A DNA stretch of 64,000 bases from an uncultured Oleiphilaceae bacterium (GTDB lineage: Bacteria > Pseudomonadota > Gammaproteobacteria > Pseudomonadales > Oleiphilaceae), in the NCBI GenBank assembly GCA_913060665.1, contig CAJXUY010000019.1:19692-83691 (forward strand), given 5' to 3'. Positions within the stretch are counted from its first letter, which is position 1. Each line of letters opens with the position of its first letter. The notes beneath the pieces are model-generated. The model worked only from the letters and a program-made list of their open reading frames with translations. It was not told where the DNA came from and searched no databases. This document shows positions 54,662-64,000 of this stretch, piece by piece. The translations under genes were made by a program, and so were the position numbers.

Positions 54662-56152
54662 CTATAATGTTGGTGGCATTTCTTGTAGTGTGTCCGGAAA
54701 CATCAAGCGACCTGAAGGCTCATTGTTATAGTCTTCATCAGATGTCTGGCTTGCAATAACCCCCTCATCGACTTGGGGTTGTTTCATCCAGGTCAGTACG
54801 TCGTAGTATCGTCTAATATTCTGCACGTATACTACCGGCTCAGAACCTCTGGCGTATCCATGTTTGGTTTGCTTGTACCATTTTTTCTTCTGCAGTAACG
54901 GAAGATACTCTTTCACATGAAGCCATTGGTCTGGATCTTTACCGTCTTTTTGAGTGAGGATTCGTGCATCCTCAAGATGCCCAAAGCCTACATTGTAAGA
55001 TGCTAGAGCCATCCATGTTCTGTCGGGCTCGGCTATTCTGGCCGGTATTCTGGCCCGTATTTTAGCAAAGTATTTAGCGCCACCTTTAATGCTTGCTCCA
55101 GGGTCAAGTCGGTTTTTGATCCCCAGTTCTTTAGCGGTAACCCGTGTTAACATCATTAATCCCCGTACGCCGGTGGGAGAGGTAGCGTTGGGTCGCCAGT
55201 GTGACTCCTGATAGCCAATTGCTGCCAGTAGTCTCCAATCTAGCTTGTGAAAGCCTGCTTCTGACTTAAAGGTGTCTTCGTAACGCGAAAGACGTTTATT
55301 AATATGATGAATAAACGTTCTAGCACCCACATAATTTAGCTGATTCAAATGGCCATAATAGCGTTCTTTAAGTTGTAGAAGGGTGCCATCTTGTTTTATC
55401 TTCTCGAAGAATACCTTCGCTTTTTGGTTCAGCGAGTCGTCTTCACTGGCGGGGAAATACCAAACAAAGTTTAATGGTTTACTGAGGCTGAATGCTGCTA
55501 CGGCTTTTGGATAGTAAGCTTGGTGTTTTGCTAAATCAGTCGAGTCGACAATGGCGTAGTCTATATTACCTTCGCTGACCTGTTTGAGTAAATCAGAGGT
55601 GTCAAGCTCTTCGGACTCTTCCCAGGTCAGGTCTATAAAATCTTGTTTAAGCTGTTTTAAAATATCGATATGGTGGCTATCAGCAATCACTACTACTCGT
55701 CGCCCAACTAAATCTGTCAATTCTTTAGGCCGAGAGGTACCTAACCGATATACAACTTTGGGCGTGATCTCCATGTAGGGGGATGAGTATTCAAATCTGG
55801 AGTTTCTTATATCAGTCGCGGCTAGTCCTCCGACGGCGAAGTGAGCGTAACCCTGATCAATAACAGACAGCAGTTCCCCGAGGTTGTCGGCTACTCTTAA
55901 CCTTAATTCAACCCCTAGTTCTTCTGCAAAGAGTTTGGTTATTTCATAGTCAAAGCCAGCAGGGCCATCTTTGTCTTCAAAATAGATGGCTGGGCCATTG
56001 CGAGTAATAACGTGGAGAACTTGTTCTTGTTCGATTTTTTCTAACGTAGTAGGGCGAGAGCAGCCAGAAAGCGACAGAGTGGTAAATATAAAAACAATGA
56101 GCGGCAGGCCGCCTAGGGTTAACCCTCTTCTCAATAAGTTTTTATTGGTCAT
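54662..56152 (-). CDS. mltF: Membrane-bound lytic transglycosylase MltF
   Basis: MltF cleaves peptidoglycan. The 496-aa protein has a signal sequence ending in the lipobox LSGC, a substrate-binding-protein-like domain at about residues 40-270 (LHVITRNGPAIYFED, PAGFDYEITKLFAEELGV) and an SLT transglycosylase domain with the catalytic Glu in AAIGYQESHWRPNATSPTG. Its position next to purL, read divergently, is the same in Pseudomonas. A 308-base region separates the starts. Confidence 0.94.
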   Translation of the reverse strand: MTNKNLLRRGLTLGGLPLIVFIFTTLSLSGCSRPTTLEKIEQEQVLHVITRNGPAIYFEDKDGPAGFDYEITKLFAEELGVELRLRVADNLGELLSVIDQGYAHFAVGGLAATDIRNSRFEYSSPYMEITPKVVYRLGTSRPKELTDLVGRRVVVIADSHHIDILKQLKQDFIDLTWEESEELDTSDLLKQVSEGNIDYAIVDSTDLAKHQAYYPKAVAAFSLSKPLNFVWYFPASEDDSLNQKAKVFFEKIKQDGTLLQLKERYYGHLNQLNYVGARTFIHHINKRLSRYEDTFKSEAGFHKLDWRLLAAIGYQESHWRPNATSPTGVRGLMMLTRVTAKELGIKNRLDPGASIKGGAKYFAKIRARIPARIAEPDRTWMALASYNVGFGHLEDARILTQKDGKDPDQWLHVKEYLPLLQKKKWYKQTKHGYARGSEPVVYVQNIRRYYDVLTWMKQPQVDEGVIASQTSDEDYNNEPSGRLMFPDTLQEMPPTL

Positions 56153-56463
56153 TTATCCACACTCTTTAGTCTTTCTATGTGTCTAGTGCTAGCGGATTTT
56201 TTTACCTAATGAAAGCGTGAAAAAAAACAATATAAATACACTAAATTGAGAAATTTTGTACAGTTTTTATAACTGTACATATTTCCAGTTAGAAGGTTTA
56301 TAGTCAATAGAACATGTTTATAACTGTGAAAAACATTGTAAAACTTTTGTGGCTATACTGGGGGCGTGGTGCTAAATAGGTAAATCAATGTTGTTGCTAG
56401 GGGCGTGTTTCAAGTATTATACGCAACTTTCTTTTCACTCCTTCCAAGAGGCAAAGCCAAGTG
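56153..56463. other. Divergent intergenic region mltF-purL
   Basis: No gene is seen in these 311 bases. They hold a perfect inverted repeat, TGTACAGTT-N5-AACTGTACA (56257-56279), and a direct repeat of TTTATAACTGT at 56266-56276 and 56317-56327, 51 bases apart. TATACT near 56355 could be a -10 box for purL. The palindrome could be an operator; I did not recognise the regulator and see no PurR box. Confidence 0.55.
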
Positions 56464-59400
56464 ATGCTGGAACTGCGAGGCGCACCCGCACTTTCTTCTT
56501 TTAGAAACACCAAAATGTTATCGGCTATCAAAGAGCAGGTACCTGCTGTTGATTCTGTGTACGCTGAATTTATGCATTTTGTTGATGTTGAAAAAGAGCT
56601 TAAAGCGGAAGAATTAAATACTCTAAATCGTATTCTTAAGTATGGGCCCAAGGCTAGTATTGAAGCGGCAGATGGTCAGCTGTTTTTGGTGGTTCCCCGT
56701 CCAGGTACTATATCACCATGGTCTAGCAAGGCGACTGATATCGCTCACAATTGTGGTTTGGCGGATATCAAGCGAATAGAGCGTGGCATTGCTTATTTTG
56801 TTCGTTCCTCGAGCAAGCTTGATAAACCCGAGCGAGAGCTTTTGTCGTCTTATTTCCATGACAGAATGACAGAAGCTGTTTTTTATGAAATGGCTGGTGC
56901 TGAGCTTCTTTTCAGTGTTGCTGAGCCGGAGCCCATGAACTCTGTCGATGTGTTGGCTCAAGGGCAGGCAGCACTTGAAGAAGCTAACCGTAAGTTAGGA
57001 TTGGCTTTAGCGGAAGATGAAATCGAATATTTAACAGCATCATTTGTGGGGCTCGAAAGAAATCCGACTGATGTTGAGTTAATGATGTTTGCTCAGGCGA
57101 ATTCTGAACATTGTCGGCACAAAATATTTAATGCTTCATGGGATATTGATGGTGAGGCTCAAGATAAGTCTCTGTTTGCGATGATTAGAAATACTTATGA
57201 AGCAAACAGTAATGGTGTACTTTCGGCTTATAAAGATAATGCATCTGTTATAGCGGGTTCTAAGGCAGGACGGTTCTACCCTGACCCGGTAACAAAAGAG
57301 TATGCTGCTCACCAAGAAGATATTCATATATTGATGAAGGTTGAGACGCACAATCACCCAACTGCTATCTCGCCTTTCTCTGGAGCTTCGACAGGCTCAG
57401 GAGGCGAAATTCGTGATGAAGGCGCTACGGGTAAAGGGTCTAAGCCAAAAGCAGGTTTGAACGGGTTTACCGTGTCTAACCTTAAAATTCCTGGCTTTGA
57501 ACAGCCTTGGGAAGGCAATTATGGTAAACCAGACCGGATTACATCAGCGTTAGGTATTATGTTGGACGGCCCAATTGGTGGTGCTGCGTTCAATAATGAG
57601 TTTGGGCGGCCTAATTTATGCGGGTACTTCAGAACATTTGAAGAAACAGTCGAAGGCCCAAATGGTGATGAAGTTAAGGGATATCACAAGCCGATAATGA
57701 TTGCCGGGGGATTGGGCAATATTAAAGCGAAGCATGTTGAAAAGGGAGAGATTCCTGTTGGTGCAAAGCTTATTGCACTGGGTGGGCCTGCTATGCTTAT
57801 TGGTTTAGGGGGGGGCGCAGCCTCCTCTATGGATTCGGGTAGTAGTCAGGAAGACCTTGATTTTGCCTCTGTTCAAAGAGAAAACCCTGAAATGGAACGC
57901 CGTTGTCAGGAAGTGATCGATAGATGTTGGCAGTTAGATGATGATAACCCGGTTGCGTTCATTCATGATGTGGGTGCCGGCGGATTATCAAATGCATTCC
58001 CTGAACTCGTTAAAGATGGCGAGCGTGGTGGGGTGTTTGATCTAAGAGATATTCCTTGTGATGAGCCGGGGATGTCCCCTCTTGCTATTTGGTGTAATGA
58101 ATCTCAGGAACGCTATGTGCTTGCCGTAACACCAGAGAACCTTGATACATTTGACGCTATCTGTAAAAGAGAGCGCTGCCCCTATGCTGTTATTGGTGAG
58201 GCGACAGAAGAGATGCATCTTAAACTAAAAGATGAACATTTCGAAAATAATCCTGTTGACCTCCCAATGGATATATTATTCGGTAAACCGCCTAAAATGC
58301 ATCGAAGTGTCGAGAGAAAGAACTTCACCAAAAGTGTTTTTGAGTCGACCAAAATTGATATTACTGAAGCTGCTGGCCGTATACTTAGACTGCCGAGTGT
58401 TGCCAGCAAAAGTTTTTTGATTACGATTGGTGACAGATCAATCACTGGCTTGGTTGCGAGAGATCAAATGGTTGGGCCATGGCAGGTTCCTGTTGCAGAT
58501 GTAGCGGTAACTGCTTCGTCGTTCGATACCTATAGTGGGGAGGCAATGGCGATGGGGGAACGAACACCTATTGCTATTATTGATGCGCCAGCCTCAGGTC
58601 GAATGGCGATTGGTGAGACCATTACTAACATCGCATCAGCGCAGATAGAAAATTTATCAGATATTCGATTGTCTGCTAATTGGATGGCTGCAGCAGGTCA
58701 CTCAGGCGAAGACGAGAATCTTTATGATACCGTCAAAGCGGTTGGTATGGAGTTGTGCCCCGAGTTAGGAATAACGATACCTGTTGGTAAAGACTCGATG
58801 TCAATGAAGACTGTTTGGGATGATAACGGTAGCCGAAAATCAGTGACATCGCCATTGTCCCTAATTATAAGTGGCTTTGCGCCTGTTGTAGATATTAGGA
58901 AAACAGTAACGCCTCAACTACAAGTCGATAAAGGTCAGACAGATTTAATATTAATTGATTTGGCTAACGGTCAGAACAGGCTTGGCGGATCTGCTTTAGC
59001 TCAAGTATACAAGCAAGTTGGGGCTGTAGCTCCAGACCTTGATGATGCTGAAGACTTGAAGGCATTTTTTGCCGTGATTCAAGGCTTGAATGGAGATGAT
59101 AAGCTACTGGCTTATCATGATCGTTCTGATGGCGGTATGTTTGTTACCTTGTGTGAAATGGCATTTGCTGGTCATACCGGAATAGATATAAAGCTAGATA
59201 TGCTGGCTGAAGACAAAACCCACTTTGCCCGTGAGTTATTCAACGAGGAGCTAGGGGCTGTTATACAGGTTCGCTCTGAAGACACAGAATTTGTGTTACA
59301 GCAATTTAGTTCAGCAGGCCTCGGAGAACATACCCTGGTTGTTGGAACATTAAACCCGGATGATGAAATTAGATTTCTTTTTGATGGTGAGCAAGTACTG

Positions 59401-60366
59401 GGTGATACACGTACTGAATATCACCGTGTGTGGGCTGAAACAAGTTATCAAATGCAATCACTTCGTGATAATTCAGAGTGTGCATTCGAAGAATTTGAGC
59501 AAATATCTGATACCAAAGATCCGGGGTTGAATGCGGTTGTTACATTTAACGGCGCTGATGATATCTCTGCCCCATATATCAATAGTGGTGTGCGTCCCAA
59601 GATCGCGGTACTAAGAGAGCAGGGTGTTAATGGCCAGGTAGAAATGGGTGCGGCATTTACGCGAGCCGGGTTTAGTGCCGTTGATGTCCATATGAGTGAT
59701 ATTTTGGCTGGCAGGGTGAGTCTTCAAGATTACAATGCACTGGTAGCCTGTGGAGGGTTCTCTTATGGCGATGTTTTGGGCGCTGGAGAGGGGTGGGCTA
59801 AATCTATTCTTTTCAATAATCTAGCTAGAGATCAATTTGCAGGATTTTTTGAGCGAGGCGATACGCTGGCGCTAGGGGTTTGTAATGGCTGTCAAATGCT
59901 TTCAAATCTTCATGAGCTTATTCCGGGAGCTGAGCTATGGCCACACTTTGTTAAAAACCGCTCCGAGCAGTTTGAAGCGCGATTAGCTATGGTTGAGGTT
60001 CAAGACTCGCCATCTGCTTTTTTTGCTGGCATGAATGGGTCTCGTTTACCTATTGCGGTCGCGCATGGAGAAGGGCGGGCGGAGTTCGCTTCTAATGGTA
60101 AGCTTTCAGCACTTAATGAAAGCAGTCTTGTTGCACTTCGTTATGTTGATAACCGGGGAAATGTAACAGAGAAGTACCCCGCAAACCCGAACGGCTCGCC
60201 GTCAGGTCTCTCAGGGGTGACTAGCTCAACAGGTCGGGTTTCTATTATGATGCCACACCCTGAGAGAGTTTTTAGAACCGTTCAAAACTCTTGGCATCCA
60301 AGTGAGTGGGGTGAGGATGCTCCATGGATGAGGATGTTTAGAAACGCTAGGAAATGGCTAAATTAA
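56464..60366 (+). CDS. purL: Phosphoribosylformylglycinamidine synthase PurL (large type)
   Basis: PurL converts FGAR to FGAM in purine synthesis. The 1300-aa protein is the single-chain gammaproteobacterial form: N-terminal domain with GAPALSSFR and [19 protein letters not shown], two AIR-synthase-like halves ([42 protein letters not shown]), and a C-terminal glutaminase domain with Cys in [10 protein letters not shown] and His/Glu in [11 protein letters not shown] 56464 is chosen by homology; GTG at 56461 is in frame. A perfect terminator follows. Confidence 0.97.
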   Translation: MLELRGAPALSSFRNTKMLSAIKEQVPAVDSVYAEFMHFVDVEKELKAEELNTLNRILKYGPKASIEAADGQLFLVVPRPGTISPWSSKATDIAHNCGLADIKRIERGIAYFVRSSSKLDKPERELLSSYFHDRMTEAVFYEMAGAELLFSVAEPEPMNSVDVLAQGQAALEEANRKLGLALAEDEIEYLTASFVGLERNPTDVELMMFAQANSEHCRHKIFNASWDIDGEAQDKSLFAMIRNTYEANSNGVLSAYKDNASVIAGSKAGRFYPDPVTKEYAAHQEDIHILMKVETHNHPTAISPFSGASTGSGGEIRDEGATGKGSKPKAGLNGFTVSNLKIPGFEQPWEGNYGKPDRITSALGIMLDGPIGGAAFNNEFGRPNLCGYFRTFEETVEGPNGDEVKGYHKPIMIAGGLGNIKAKHVEKGEIPVGAKLIALGGPAMLIGLGGGAASSMDSGSSQEDLDFASVQRENPEMERRCQEVIDRCWQLDDDNPVAFIHDVGAGGLSNAFPELVKDGERGGVFDLRDIPCDEPGMSPLAIWCNESQERYVLAVTPENLDTFDAICKRERCPYAVIGEATEEMHLKLKDEHFENNPVDLPMDILFGKPPKMHRSVERKNFTKSVFESTKIDITEAAGRILRLPSVASKSFLITIGDRSITGLVARDQMVGPWQVPVADVAVTASSFDTYSGEAMAMGERTPIAIIDAPASGRMAIGETITNIASAQIENLSDIRLSANWMAAAGHSGEDENLYDTVKAVGMELCPELGITIPVGKDSMSMKTVWDDNGSRKSVTSPLSLIISGFAPVVDIRKTVTPQLQVDKGQTDLILIDLANGQNRLGGSALAQVYKQVGAVAPDLDDAEDLKAFFAVIQGLNGDDKLLAYHDRSDGGMFVTLCEMAFAGHTGIDIKLDMLAEDKTHFARELFNEELGAVIQVRSEDTEFVLQQFSSAGLGEHTLVVGTLNPDDEIRFLFDGEQVLGDTRTEYHRVWAETSYQMQSLRDNSECAFEEFEQISDTKDPGLNAVVTFNGADDISAPYINSGVRPKIAVLREQGVNGQVEMGAAFTRAGFSAVDVHMSDILAGRVSLQDYNALVACGGFSYGDVLGAGEGWAKSILFNNLARDQFAGFFERGDTLALGVCNGCQMLSNLHELIPGAELWPHFVKNRSEQFEARLAMVEVQDSPSAFFAGMNGSRLPIAVAHGEGRAEFASNGKLSALNESSLVALRYVDNRGNVTEKYPANPNGSPSGLSGVTSSTGRVSIMMPHPERVFRTVQNSWHPSEWGEDAPWMRMFRNARKWLN

Positions 60367-60385
60367 TTTTGAAGTGAGCTCATTT

Positions 60386-60417
60386 AAAACCGCCTCAATC
60401 CAGAGGCGGTTTTTTTT
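60386..60417 (+). terminator. Rho-independent terminator of purL
   Basis: AAAACCGCCTC (60386-60396) pairs with GAGGCGGTTTT (60403-60413) around AATCCA, and a run of eight T follows (60410-60417). It begins 20 bases after the purL stop. Confidence 0.95.
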
Positions 60418-60856
60418 GCCTGATTGCATGCACTTATATGTAAATTAATGTAACGCAACGATAACATTTGTAACCGTCATGATAGGTGTGTTGATGTGAT
60501 CAGCACAGTTAACGTTCGATAATGCTTTAAAAAGGGGGAAATACTGTAATTTTTGGCTTGATTTTTGTAAGGGGTCGATGGTTTATGCACATTTTTATTA
60601 GTTTTGATAAAAATATCTTGTTGTGTTGTTTATTTTCGTCTTTGGCGGGTGTTGACAAATATATCTCTATGAAAATAAAGGATAATATTGTTTGGGTTAA
60701 TTTCTCATCAATTTGGCAGGGTGTCAGCAATGATGGGCTATCAGGTAACTTTTAAAGGTTTTATCCCCAAAGTTATCCACAAAATGTGTGAATAACTTCA
60801 AAAGGCTCTATTGTGTTATGTGTGATTTGTAACAATCATCTTTATGTTTATGGATT
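60418..60856. other. AT-rich intergenic region with DnaA-box cluster
   Basis: This 439-base stretch has no convincing gene. It is AT-rich and contains four 9-mers matching or nearly matching the DnaA box TTATNCACA: TTATGCACA (60583-60591), TTATCCCCA (60761-60769, one mismatch), TTATCCACA (60773-60781) and, inverted, TGTGAATAA (60787-60795). The last three fall within 35 bases. It could be a DnaA-binding control locus or part of a promoter region; an origin is possible but not supported by neighbouring genes. Confidence 0.7.
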
Positions 60857-61174
60857 ATGGCGATGTATAAAATATGTTTTTATGTTCCTGAATCTCATTT
60901 GGAGTTAGTTAAAGGTGCGATGTTTAAGAAGGGTGCTGGCAGGTTTGGAGGTTACGAGCATTGTTGTTGGCAATCGAAAGGGGTTGGTCAGTTTAGGCCT
61001 ATGAAGGGAAGTGATCCTTTTATAGGGGTTGCTGGCGCGCTTGAAGTGCTGGATGAATATAAAGTTGAGATGGTATGTGAATATTCATGTGTTAAAGACG
61101 TGATTGAGTCGTTGAGGCAGGCTCATCCATATGAAGAGCCTGCTTACGAAGTGTCTAAGATGGTCATCTTATAA
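60857..61174 (+). CDS. NIF3/YqfO-like small protein
   Basis: The 105-aa protein resembles the CutA-like inserted domain of NIF3/YqfO proteins, which also occurs alone in Proteobacteria: YKICFYVPESHLELVKGAMFKKGAGRFGGYEHC, GQFRPMKGSDPFIG, and the C-terminal AHPYEEPAYEV. Its function is not established. ATG 60857 and ATG 60863 are both possible starts. It lies after the DnaA-box cluster and is convergent with the Nudix gene. Confidence 0.8.
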   Translation: MAMYKICFYVPESHLELVKGAMFKKGAGRFGGYEHCCWQSKGVGQFRPMKGSDPFIGVAGALEVLDEYKVEMVCEYSCVKDVIESLRQAHPYEEPAYEVSKMVIL

Positions 61175-61206
61175 TTCGATTTATCATATGCGCTTTGCAT
61201 CTCGGC

Positions 61207-61746
61207 CTATGACTTATTCCGTATAATGTCTTTTACATGTACAGGGAAGTGGTTTAGAGGGTGATCGGTTATGTATTGTTTTAGGGTTTCGAATACGGTG
61301 GGGAATGATATCTCATCCCATGGGATGTCTTCTGGAGAGAAGAGTTTTGTTTCGAGAGTTTCTTCGCCAGCGCCAAAATGATTGTTAATAAGGTGTGCTC
61401 TGAAGAAAATATGAACCTGGTCGATTTGGGGAACGTTGATAACAGTGTATAGCCCGTCTAACTCAACAGTCGCCTCGGCTTCTTCGAGTGTCTCTCTTAA
61501 AGCTGCTTCGGATGTTGTTTCTTGGTTTTCCATAAACCCTGCGGGAAGGGTCCAGAATCCAAGTCTGGGCTCAATGGCTCGTTTGCAAAGTAAGATTTTT
61601 CCTTCATGTACCGGTAGTGTCCCTGCTACTATTTTGGGGTTTTGGTAGTGTATGATTTCACAGTGAGTACATATGTGGCGTAACCGATTGTCCCCTTTAG
61701 GTACTGCCTGTTTTACATGGTTACCACATTCAGTGCAAAATTTCAT
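61207..61746 (-). CDS. Nudix hydrolase with N-terminal zinc ribbon
   Basis: This 179-aa protein has an N-terminal zinc ribbon (MKFCTECGNHV and HICTHCEIIHYQNP) and a Nudix box GFMENQETTSEAALRETLEEAEA with the conserved G, E, REtlEEa residues. It hydrolyses a nucleoside diphosphate linked to another group; the substrate is unknown, and NADH pyrophosphatase (NudC) is only a distant comparison. ATG 61746 begins at the conserved MKFC; the frame is open to 61806. Confidence 0.85.
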   Translation of the reverse strand: MKFCTECGNHVKQAVPKGDNRLRHICTHCEIIHYQNPKIVAGTLPVHEGKILLCKRAIEPRLGFWTLPAGFMENQETTSEAALRETLEEAEATVELDGLYTVINVPQIDQVHIFFRAHLINNHFGAGEETLETKLFSPEDIPWDEISFPTVFETLKQYITDHPLNHFPVHVKDIIRNKS

Positions 61747-61886
61747 ATCTGTTACCGATTCGTTGGGTTTAGATAAAAGTATATATCGATTCAAAAGCAG
61801 CGTCATTTATTAACATGGCTGCTTAACTGTTTTGTGGTTTGGTAATATTATGATTCGACTAATAGGCCGTTGGGAGGAGTGATAAA

Positions 61887-62408
61887 GTGATTTATGATTT
61901 GGGTGATAGGAAGGTATTTTTGGATGGTAGTGGTCATTTTATTGCGCCAAACGCAACATTAATTGGATCCGTGGTGGTAGGTGAGAGTGCTAGTGTCTGG
62001 TTTAATGTGGTTATTCGTGCGGACAATGATTCGATAGTGATTGGGGCTAGAAGTAATATTCAGGATGGAAGTGTTCTTCATACGGATTCATCTTACAAGC
62101 TTAATATAGGGTGTGGTGTGACCGTAGGGCATAAAGCGATGTTACACGGGTGCTTTATAGGTGATTATAGTTTGGTTGGTATTAATGCTGTGGTATTGAA
62201 TGGAGCAAAAATCGGAAAGCATTGTCTCATCGGAGCGAATACGTTAATTCCGGAGGGGGTCGAAATACCTGACGGGAGTTTAGTTGTCGGGAGTCCTGGC
62301 AAGGTTAAGCGATCGCTAACCGATATAGAGAAAAAAGTGCTTGAAGCAAGTGCTGTGCATTATGTGCAGAATGCTGAGCGTTATAACAAGTTGTTGGCTC
62401 AGCAGTAG
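61887..62408 (+). CDS. Gamma-class carbonic anhydrase-like protein (YrdA family)
   Basis: The 173-aa protein is a left-handed beta-helix (hexapeptide repeat) protein of the YrdA/gamma-carbonic anhydrase family. The zinc-binding histidines appear in [13 protein letters not shown] and [15 protein letters not shown]. Many YrdA-type members have no proven carbonic anhydrase activity. GTG start with GGGAGGAG seven bases upstream is clear. Divergent from the Nudix gene; DUF1289 gene follows. Confidence 0.92.
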   Translation: MIYDLGDRKVFLDGSGHFIAPNATLIGSVVVGESASVWFNVVIRADNDSIVIGARSNIQDGSVLHTDSSYKLNIGCGVTVGHKAMLHGCFIGDYSLVGINAVVLNGAKIGKHCLIGANTLIPEGVEIPDGSLVVGSPGKVKRSLTDIEKKVLEASAVHYVQNAERYNKLLAQQ

Positions 62409-62442
62409 TAGGTGAGCTTAGAGTGGATAAGGTGTTGTAGAA

Positions 62443-62634
62443 ATGAATGGAAGTGAGTCAGAAATCGTTAAATCCCCCTGTGTAAGTATATGTGCGCTTG
62501 ATGAAGATGATGTTTGTGTGGGCTGCTATAGGACAGGGTATGAGATTTCTAATTGGGGTGGGATGAGTGCTGATGAGAAGCGTGATGTGATCGTGTTAGT
62601 TAAAGAGCGCGAGAAAACATCATATATCGGATAA
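62443..62634 (+). CDS. DUF1289 cysteine-rich small protein
   Basis: This 63-aa protein has the DUF1289 pattern KSPCVSICALDEDDVCVGCYRTGYEISNW, with four cysteines probably binding a metal. Function unknown. It lies 34 bases after the carbonic-anhydrase-like gene and 46 before purT in the same direction. Confidence 0.9.
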   Translation: MNGSESEIVKSPCVSICALDEDDVCVGCYRTGYEISNWGGMSADEKRDVIVLVKEREKTSYIG

Positions 62635-62680
62635 AGTAAACACGTCCAGATGATGTTCCTTTTAATGATGGAGAAGGCAG

Positions 62681-63860
62681 ATGACAGTAATTGGTACGCC
62701 GTTAAGCGATAGCGCAACAAAAGTACTTTTTTGTGGGGCGGGAGAGCTAGGTAAAGAAGTAATTATTGAGCTACAACGTTTCGGTATTGAAGTTAGCTGT
62801 GGACCGTTATGAGAATGCTCCGGGAATGCAGGTGGCTCATCGTTCGTATGTGATTGATATGCTTTCACCAGTTGAGTTACGGCAGGTGATAGAAAAGGAA
62901 AAGCCGAAGTTTATTGTTCCTGAAATCGAAGCGATAGCGACAGAAGAATTGGTTAGTTTAGAGTTGGAGGGATATAACGTTGTGCCTTCAGCGAAGGCGG
63001 TTCACCTAACGATGAATAGAGAGGGTATTCGTCGGTTAGCTGCAGAGGAGTTGGGGGTCAAAACCTCCCCTTACGTTTTTGCATCAACATTTGAAGAGTT
63101 TTCTGCTGCGGTTACTCAAGTGGGTATGCCTTGTGTTGTTAAGCCGATTATGAGTTCGTCGGGCAAGGGGCAGAGTGTGATTAAGTCCGTGGATGGTATT
63201 GAGTCAGCTTGGACGTATGCGCAGGAAGGAGGGCGTGCCGGGGCGGGAAAGGTGATTGTAGAAGGTTTTGTTGATTTTGATTATGAAATTACCTTGCTGA
63301 CAGTCCAGCATTCTGGGGGCGTTTCATATTGTGAGCCGGTAGGCCATGTGCAGGTTGATGGTGATTACCGAGAGTCTTGGCAGCCACAGAAGATGAGTGA
63401 ATCGGTTCTAACTAAATCGCAAGCAATCGCTTCAAAGGTAACAAAAAGTTTAGGTGGGTTTGGGGTGTTTGGTGTCGAGTTGTTTGTTGCGGGCGAAGAT
63501 GTCTATTTTAGTGAGGTATCGCCGAGGCCGCACGATACTGGTTTGGTTACACTTATTTCTCAAGATCTTTCGGAATTTGCTTTGCATGCGAGAGCTATTC
63601 TAGGTTTGCCGGTGCCGGTCATTAGGCAGCTCGGTCCATCCGCTTCTTCTGTAATAATAGTAGAAGGTGAATCGCGTGCACCCTCATTTGGAAATATTCA
63701 GGTGTCATTGCAGGAGGTGGATACTCAGCTAAGGCTGTTTGGAAAACCAGGTTTAGATGGGTGTAGGCGTATGGGGGTTGCGTTGGCTCTTGCTGATTCA
63801 GAAGAAAGTGCCCGTCAAAAGGCATGTAGGGCATCTAATGCTGTTAGGGTAGATTTATAG
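62681..63860 (+). pseudogene. purT: Formate-dependent GAR transformylase PurT, frameshifted
   Basis: PurT makes formyl-GAR from GAR, formate and ATP. A proper start exists at 62681 ([27 protein letters not shown], with GGAGAAG upstream), but after codon GTT at 62792-62794 the frame fails and stops at TGA 62810-62812. The rest of PurT, starting [17 protein letters not shown], continues from GCT at 62796 in another frame to 63860, with ATP-grasp motifs [15 protein letters not shown] and [14 protein letters not shown]. Only one base lies where a codon is expected, so two bases appear missing. With them restored the protein would be 393 aa, the family length. Confidence 0.9.
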
Positions 63861-63898
63861 TGAGGTGTTAGCTTCCAATGTTGTTGTCTTTTCTCCGG

Positions 63899-63937
63899 AA
63901 AACCTGAGGGTGGCGCGATTTATTTGCCGGTTTTTTT
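63899..63937 (+). terminator. Possible terminator after purT
   Basis: AAAACC (63899-63904) can pair with GGTTTT (63929-63934), extended by GGC (63912-63914) with GCC (63926-63928) across a bulge, and a run of T follows (63931-63937). The stem is imperfect. Confidence 0.4.
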
Positions 63938-63948
63938 AGATGTACCTA

Positions 63949-63984
63949 TTGACCTCAAACCTAAACGCTATATAATGCGCCCCT
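63949..63984 (+). promoter_or_regulatory. Strong sigma-70-type promoter leaving the window
   Basis: TTGACC (63949-63954) and TATAAT (63971-63976) are separated by 16 bases. A GC-rich discriminator GCGCCCC follows, as is common for stable-RNA promoters, and then a 12-bp perfect palindrome CTTCTGCAGAAG (63985-63996). The gene it drives lies beyond the window; a tRNA gene or operon would fit but is a guess. Confidence 0.75.
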
Positions 63985-64000
63985 CTTCTGCAGAAGGCTC

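Noticed and set aside
56257..56279. LexA (SOS) box before purL
   Set aside because: The half-sites are in the wrong order: ACAG comes before CTGT, whereas LexA needs CTGT-N8-ACAG.
60558..60755. 65-aa open frame in the gap after purL
   Set aside because: It has no ribosome binding site, an unlikely composition for a protein, and overlaps the AT-rich DnaA-box region.
60418..60856. Chromosomal replication origin
   Set aside because: DnaA boxes are present, but no dnaA, dnaN, mnmG or similar origin-linked gene is near and no clear unwinding repeats were seen. Kept only as a DnaA-box cluster.
63949..64000. tRNA gene at the right edge
   Set aside because: Only the promoter and leader are visible; no part of a tRNA fold can be confirmed before the window ends.

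Overview
The window is a chromosomal segment from a motile, Gram-negative gammaproteobacterium. Evidence is the Pseudomonas-like order of polar-flagellum and chemotaxis genes (fliK, fliLMNOPQR-flhBA-flhF-fleN-fliA-cheYZAB-motCD-parA-parP-cheW), the complete System I cytochrome c maturation operon, and the yciK-mupP-ubiG-mtaD/mtnA block known from Pseudomonas and relatives. The DNA is only moderately GC-rich by eye, which fits marine Oceanospirillales/Pseudomonadales-type bacteria better than Pseudomonas itself. I cannot name a genus.

Layout. 1-5826: a chemotaxis cluster (cheY partial, cheA, cheW, cheR, cheD, cheB) without a receptor gene. 6030-8528: a three-gene partner-switching module (STAS protein, response regulator with PP2C phosphatase and anti-sigma-type kinase domains, Hpt protein) in the order of hsbA-hsbR-hptB of Pseudomonas. 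8753-21513: flagellar hook-length control, export apparatus, C-ring, polar placement and sigma-28 genes; a sigma-54 promoter lies just before fliL. 21689-31836: a second chemotaxis system (cheY-cheZ-cheA-cheB) with the motC/motD stator, a ParA-type ATPase, an unrecognised 147-aa protein, a ParP-like CheW-domain protein, cheW and a DUF2802 protein. 31958-33850 (minus strand): an FlhB C-domain homologue and a second FliK-like protein.

34084-41613: ccmABCDEFGHI, including ccmD (58 aa). 41669-45274 (minus): yciK, a mupP/gph phosphatase, ubiG and an mtaD-like deaminase, divergent from mtnA (45481). 46555-56152: a small membrane protein, an HTH protein, the tail-specific protease prc, a decayed thiolase remnant, a ComFB-family protein, a large DUF349 coiled-coil protein, recX and mltF. 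56464-60366: purL with a textbook terminator. 60418-60856: an AT-rich gap with four DnaA-box-like 9-mers. 60857-63860: a NIF3/YqfO-like protein, a Nudix hydrolase, a gamma-carbonic anhydrase, a DUF1289 protein and a frameshifted purT. The last 50 bases carry a strong sigma-70-type promoter reading out of the window.

The first half builds one machine: the export gate and C-ring, its placement at the pole (FlhF/FleN), the stator (MotCD), sigma-28 (FliA) for late genes, and the chemotaxis signalling proteins that bind the C-ring or are kept at the pole by ParA/ParP. The second half is mostly housekeeping. The items most worth a second look are the purT frameshift, the DnaA-box cluster, the chain of two stop-start mini-ORFs made by a triplicated 14-bp repeat before the unknown gene at 29111, the four repeated motifs in the CheA linker, and the hsb-like module placed between chemotaxis and flagellar genes. 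I saw no IS element, prophage, CRISPR array, rRNA or complete tRNA.
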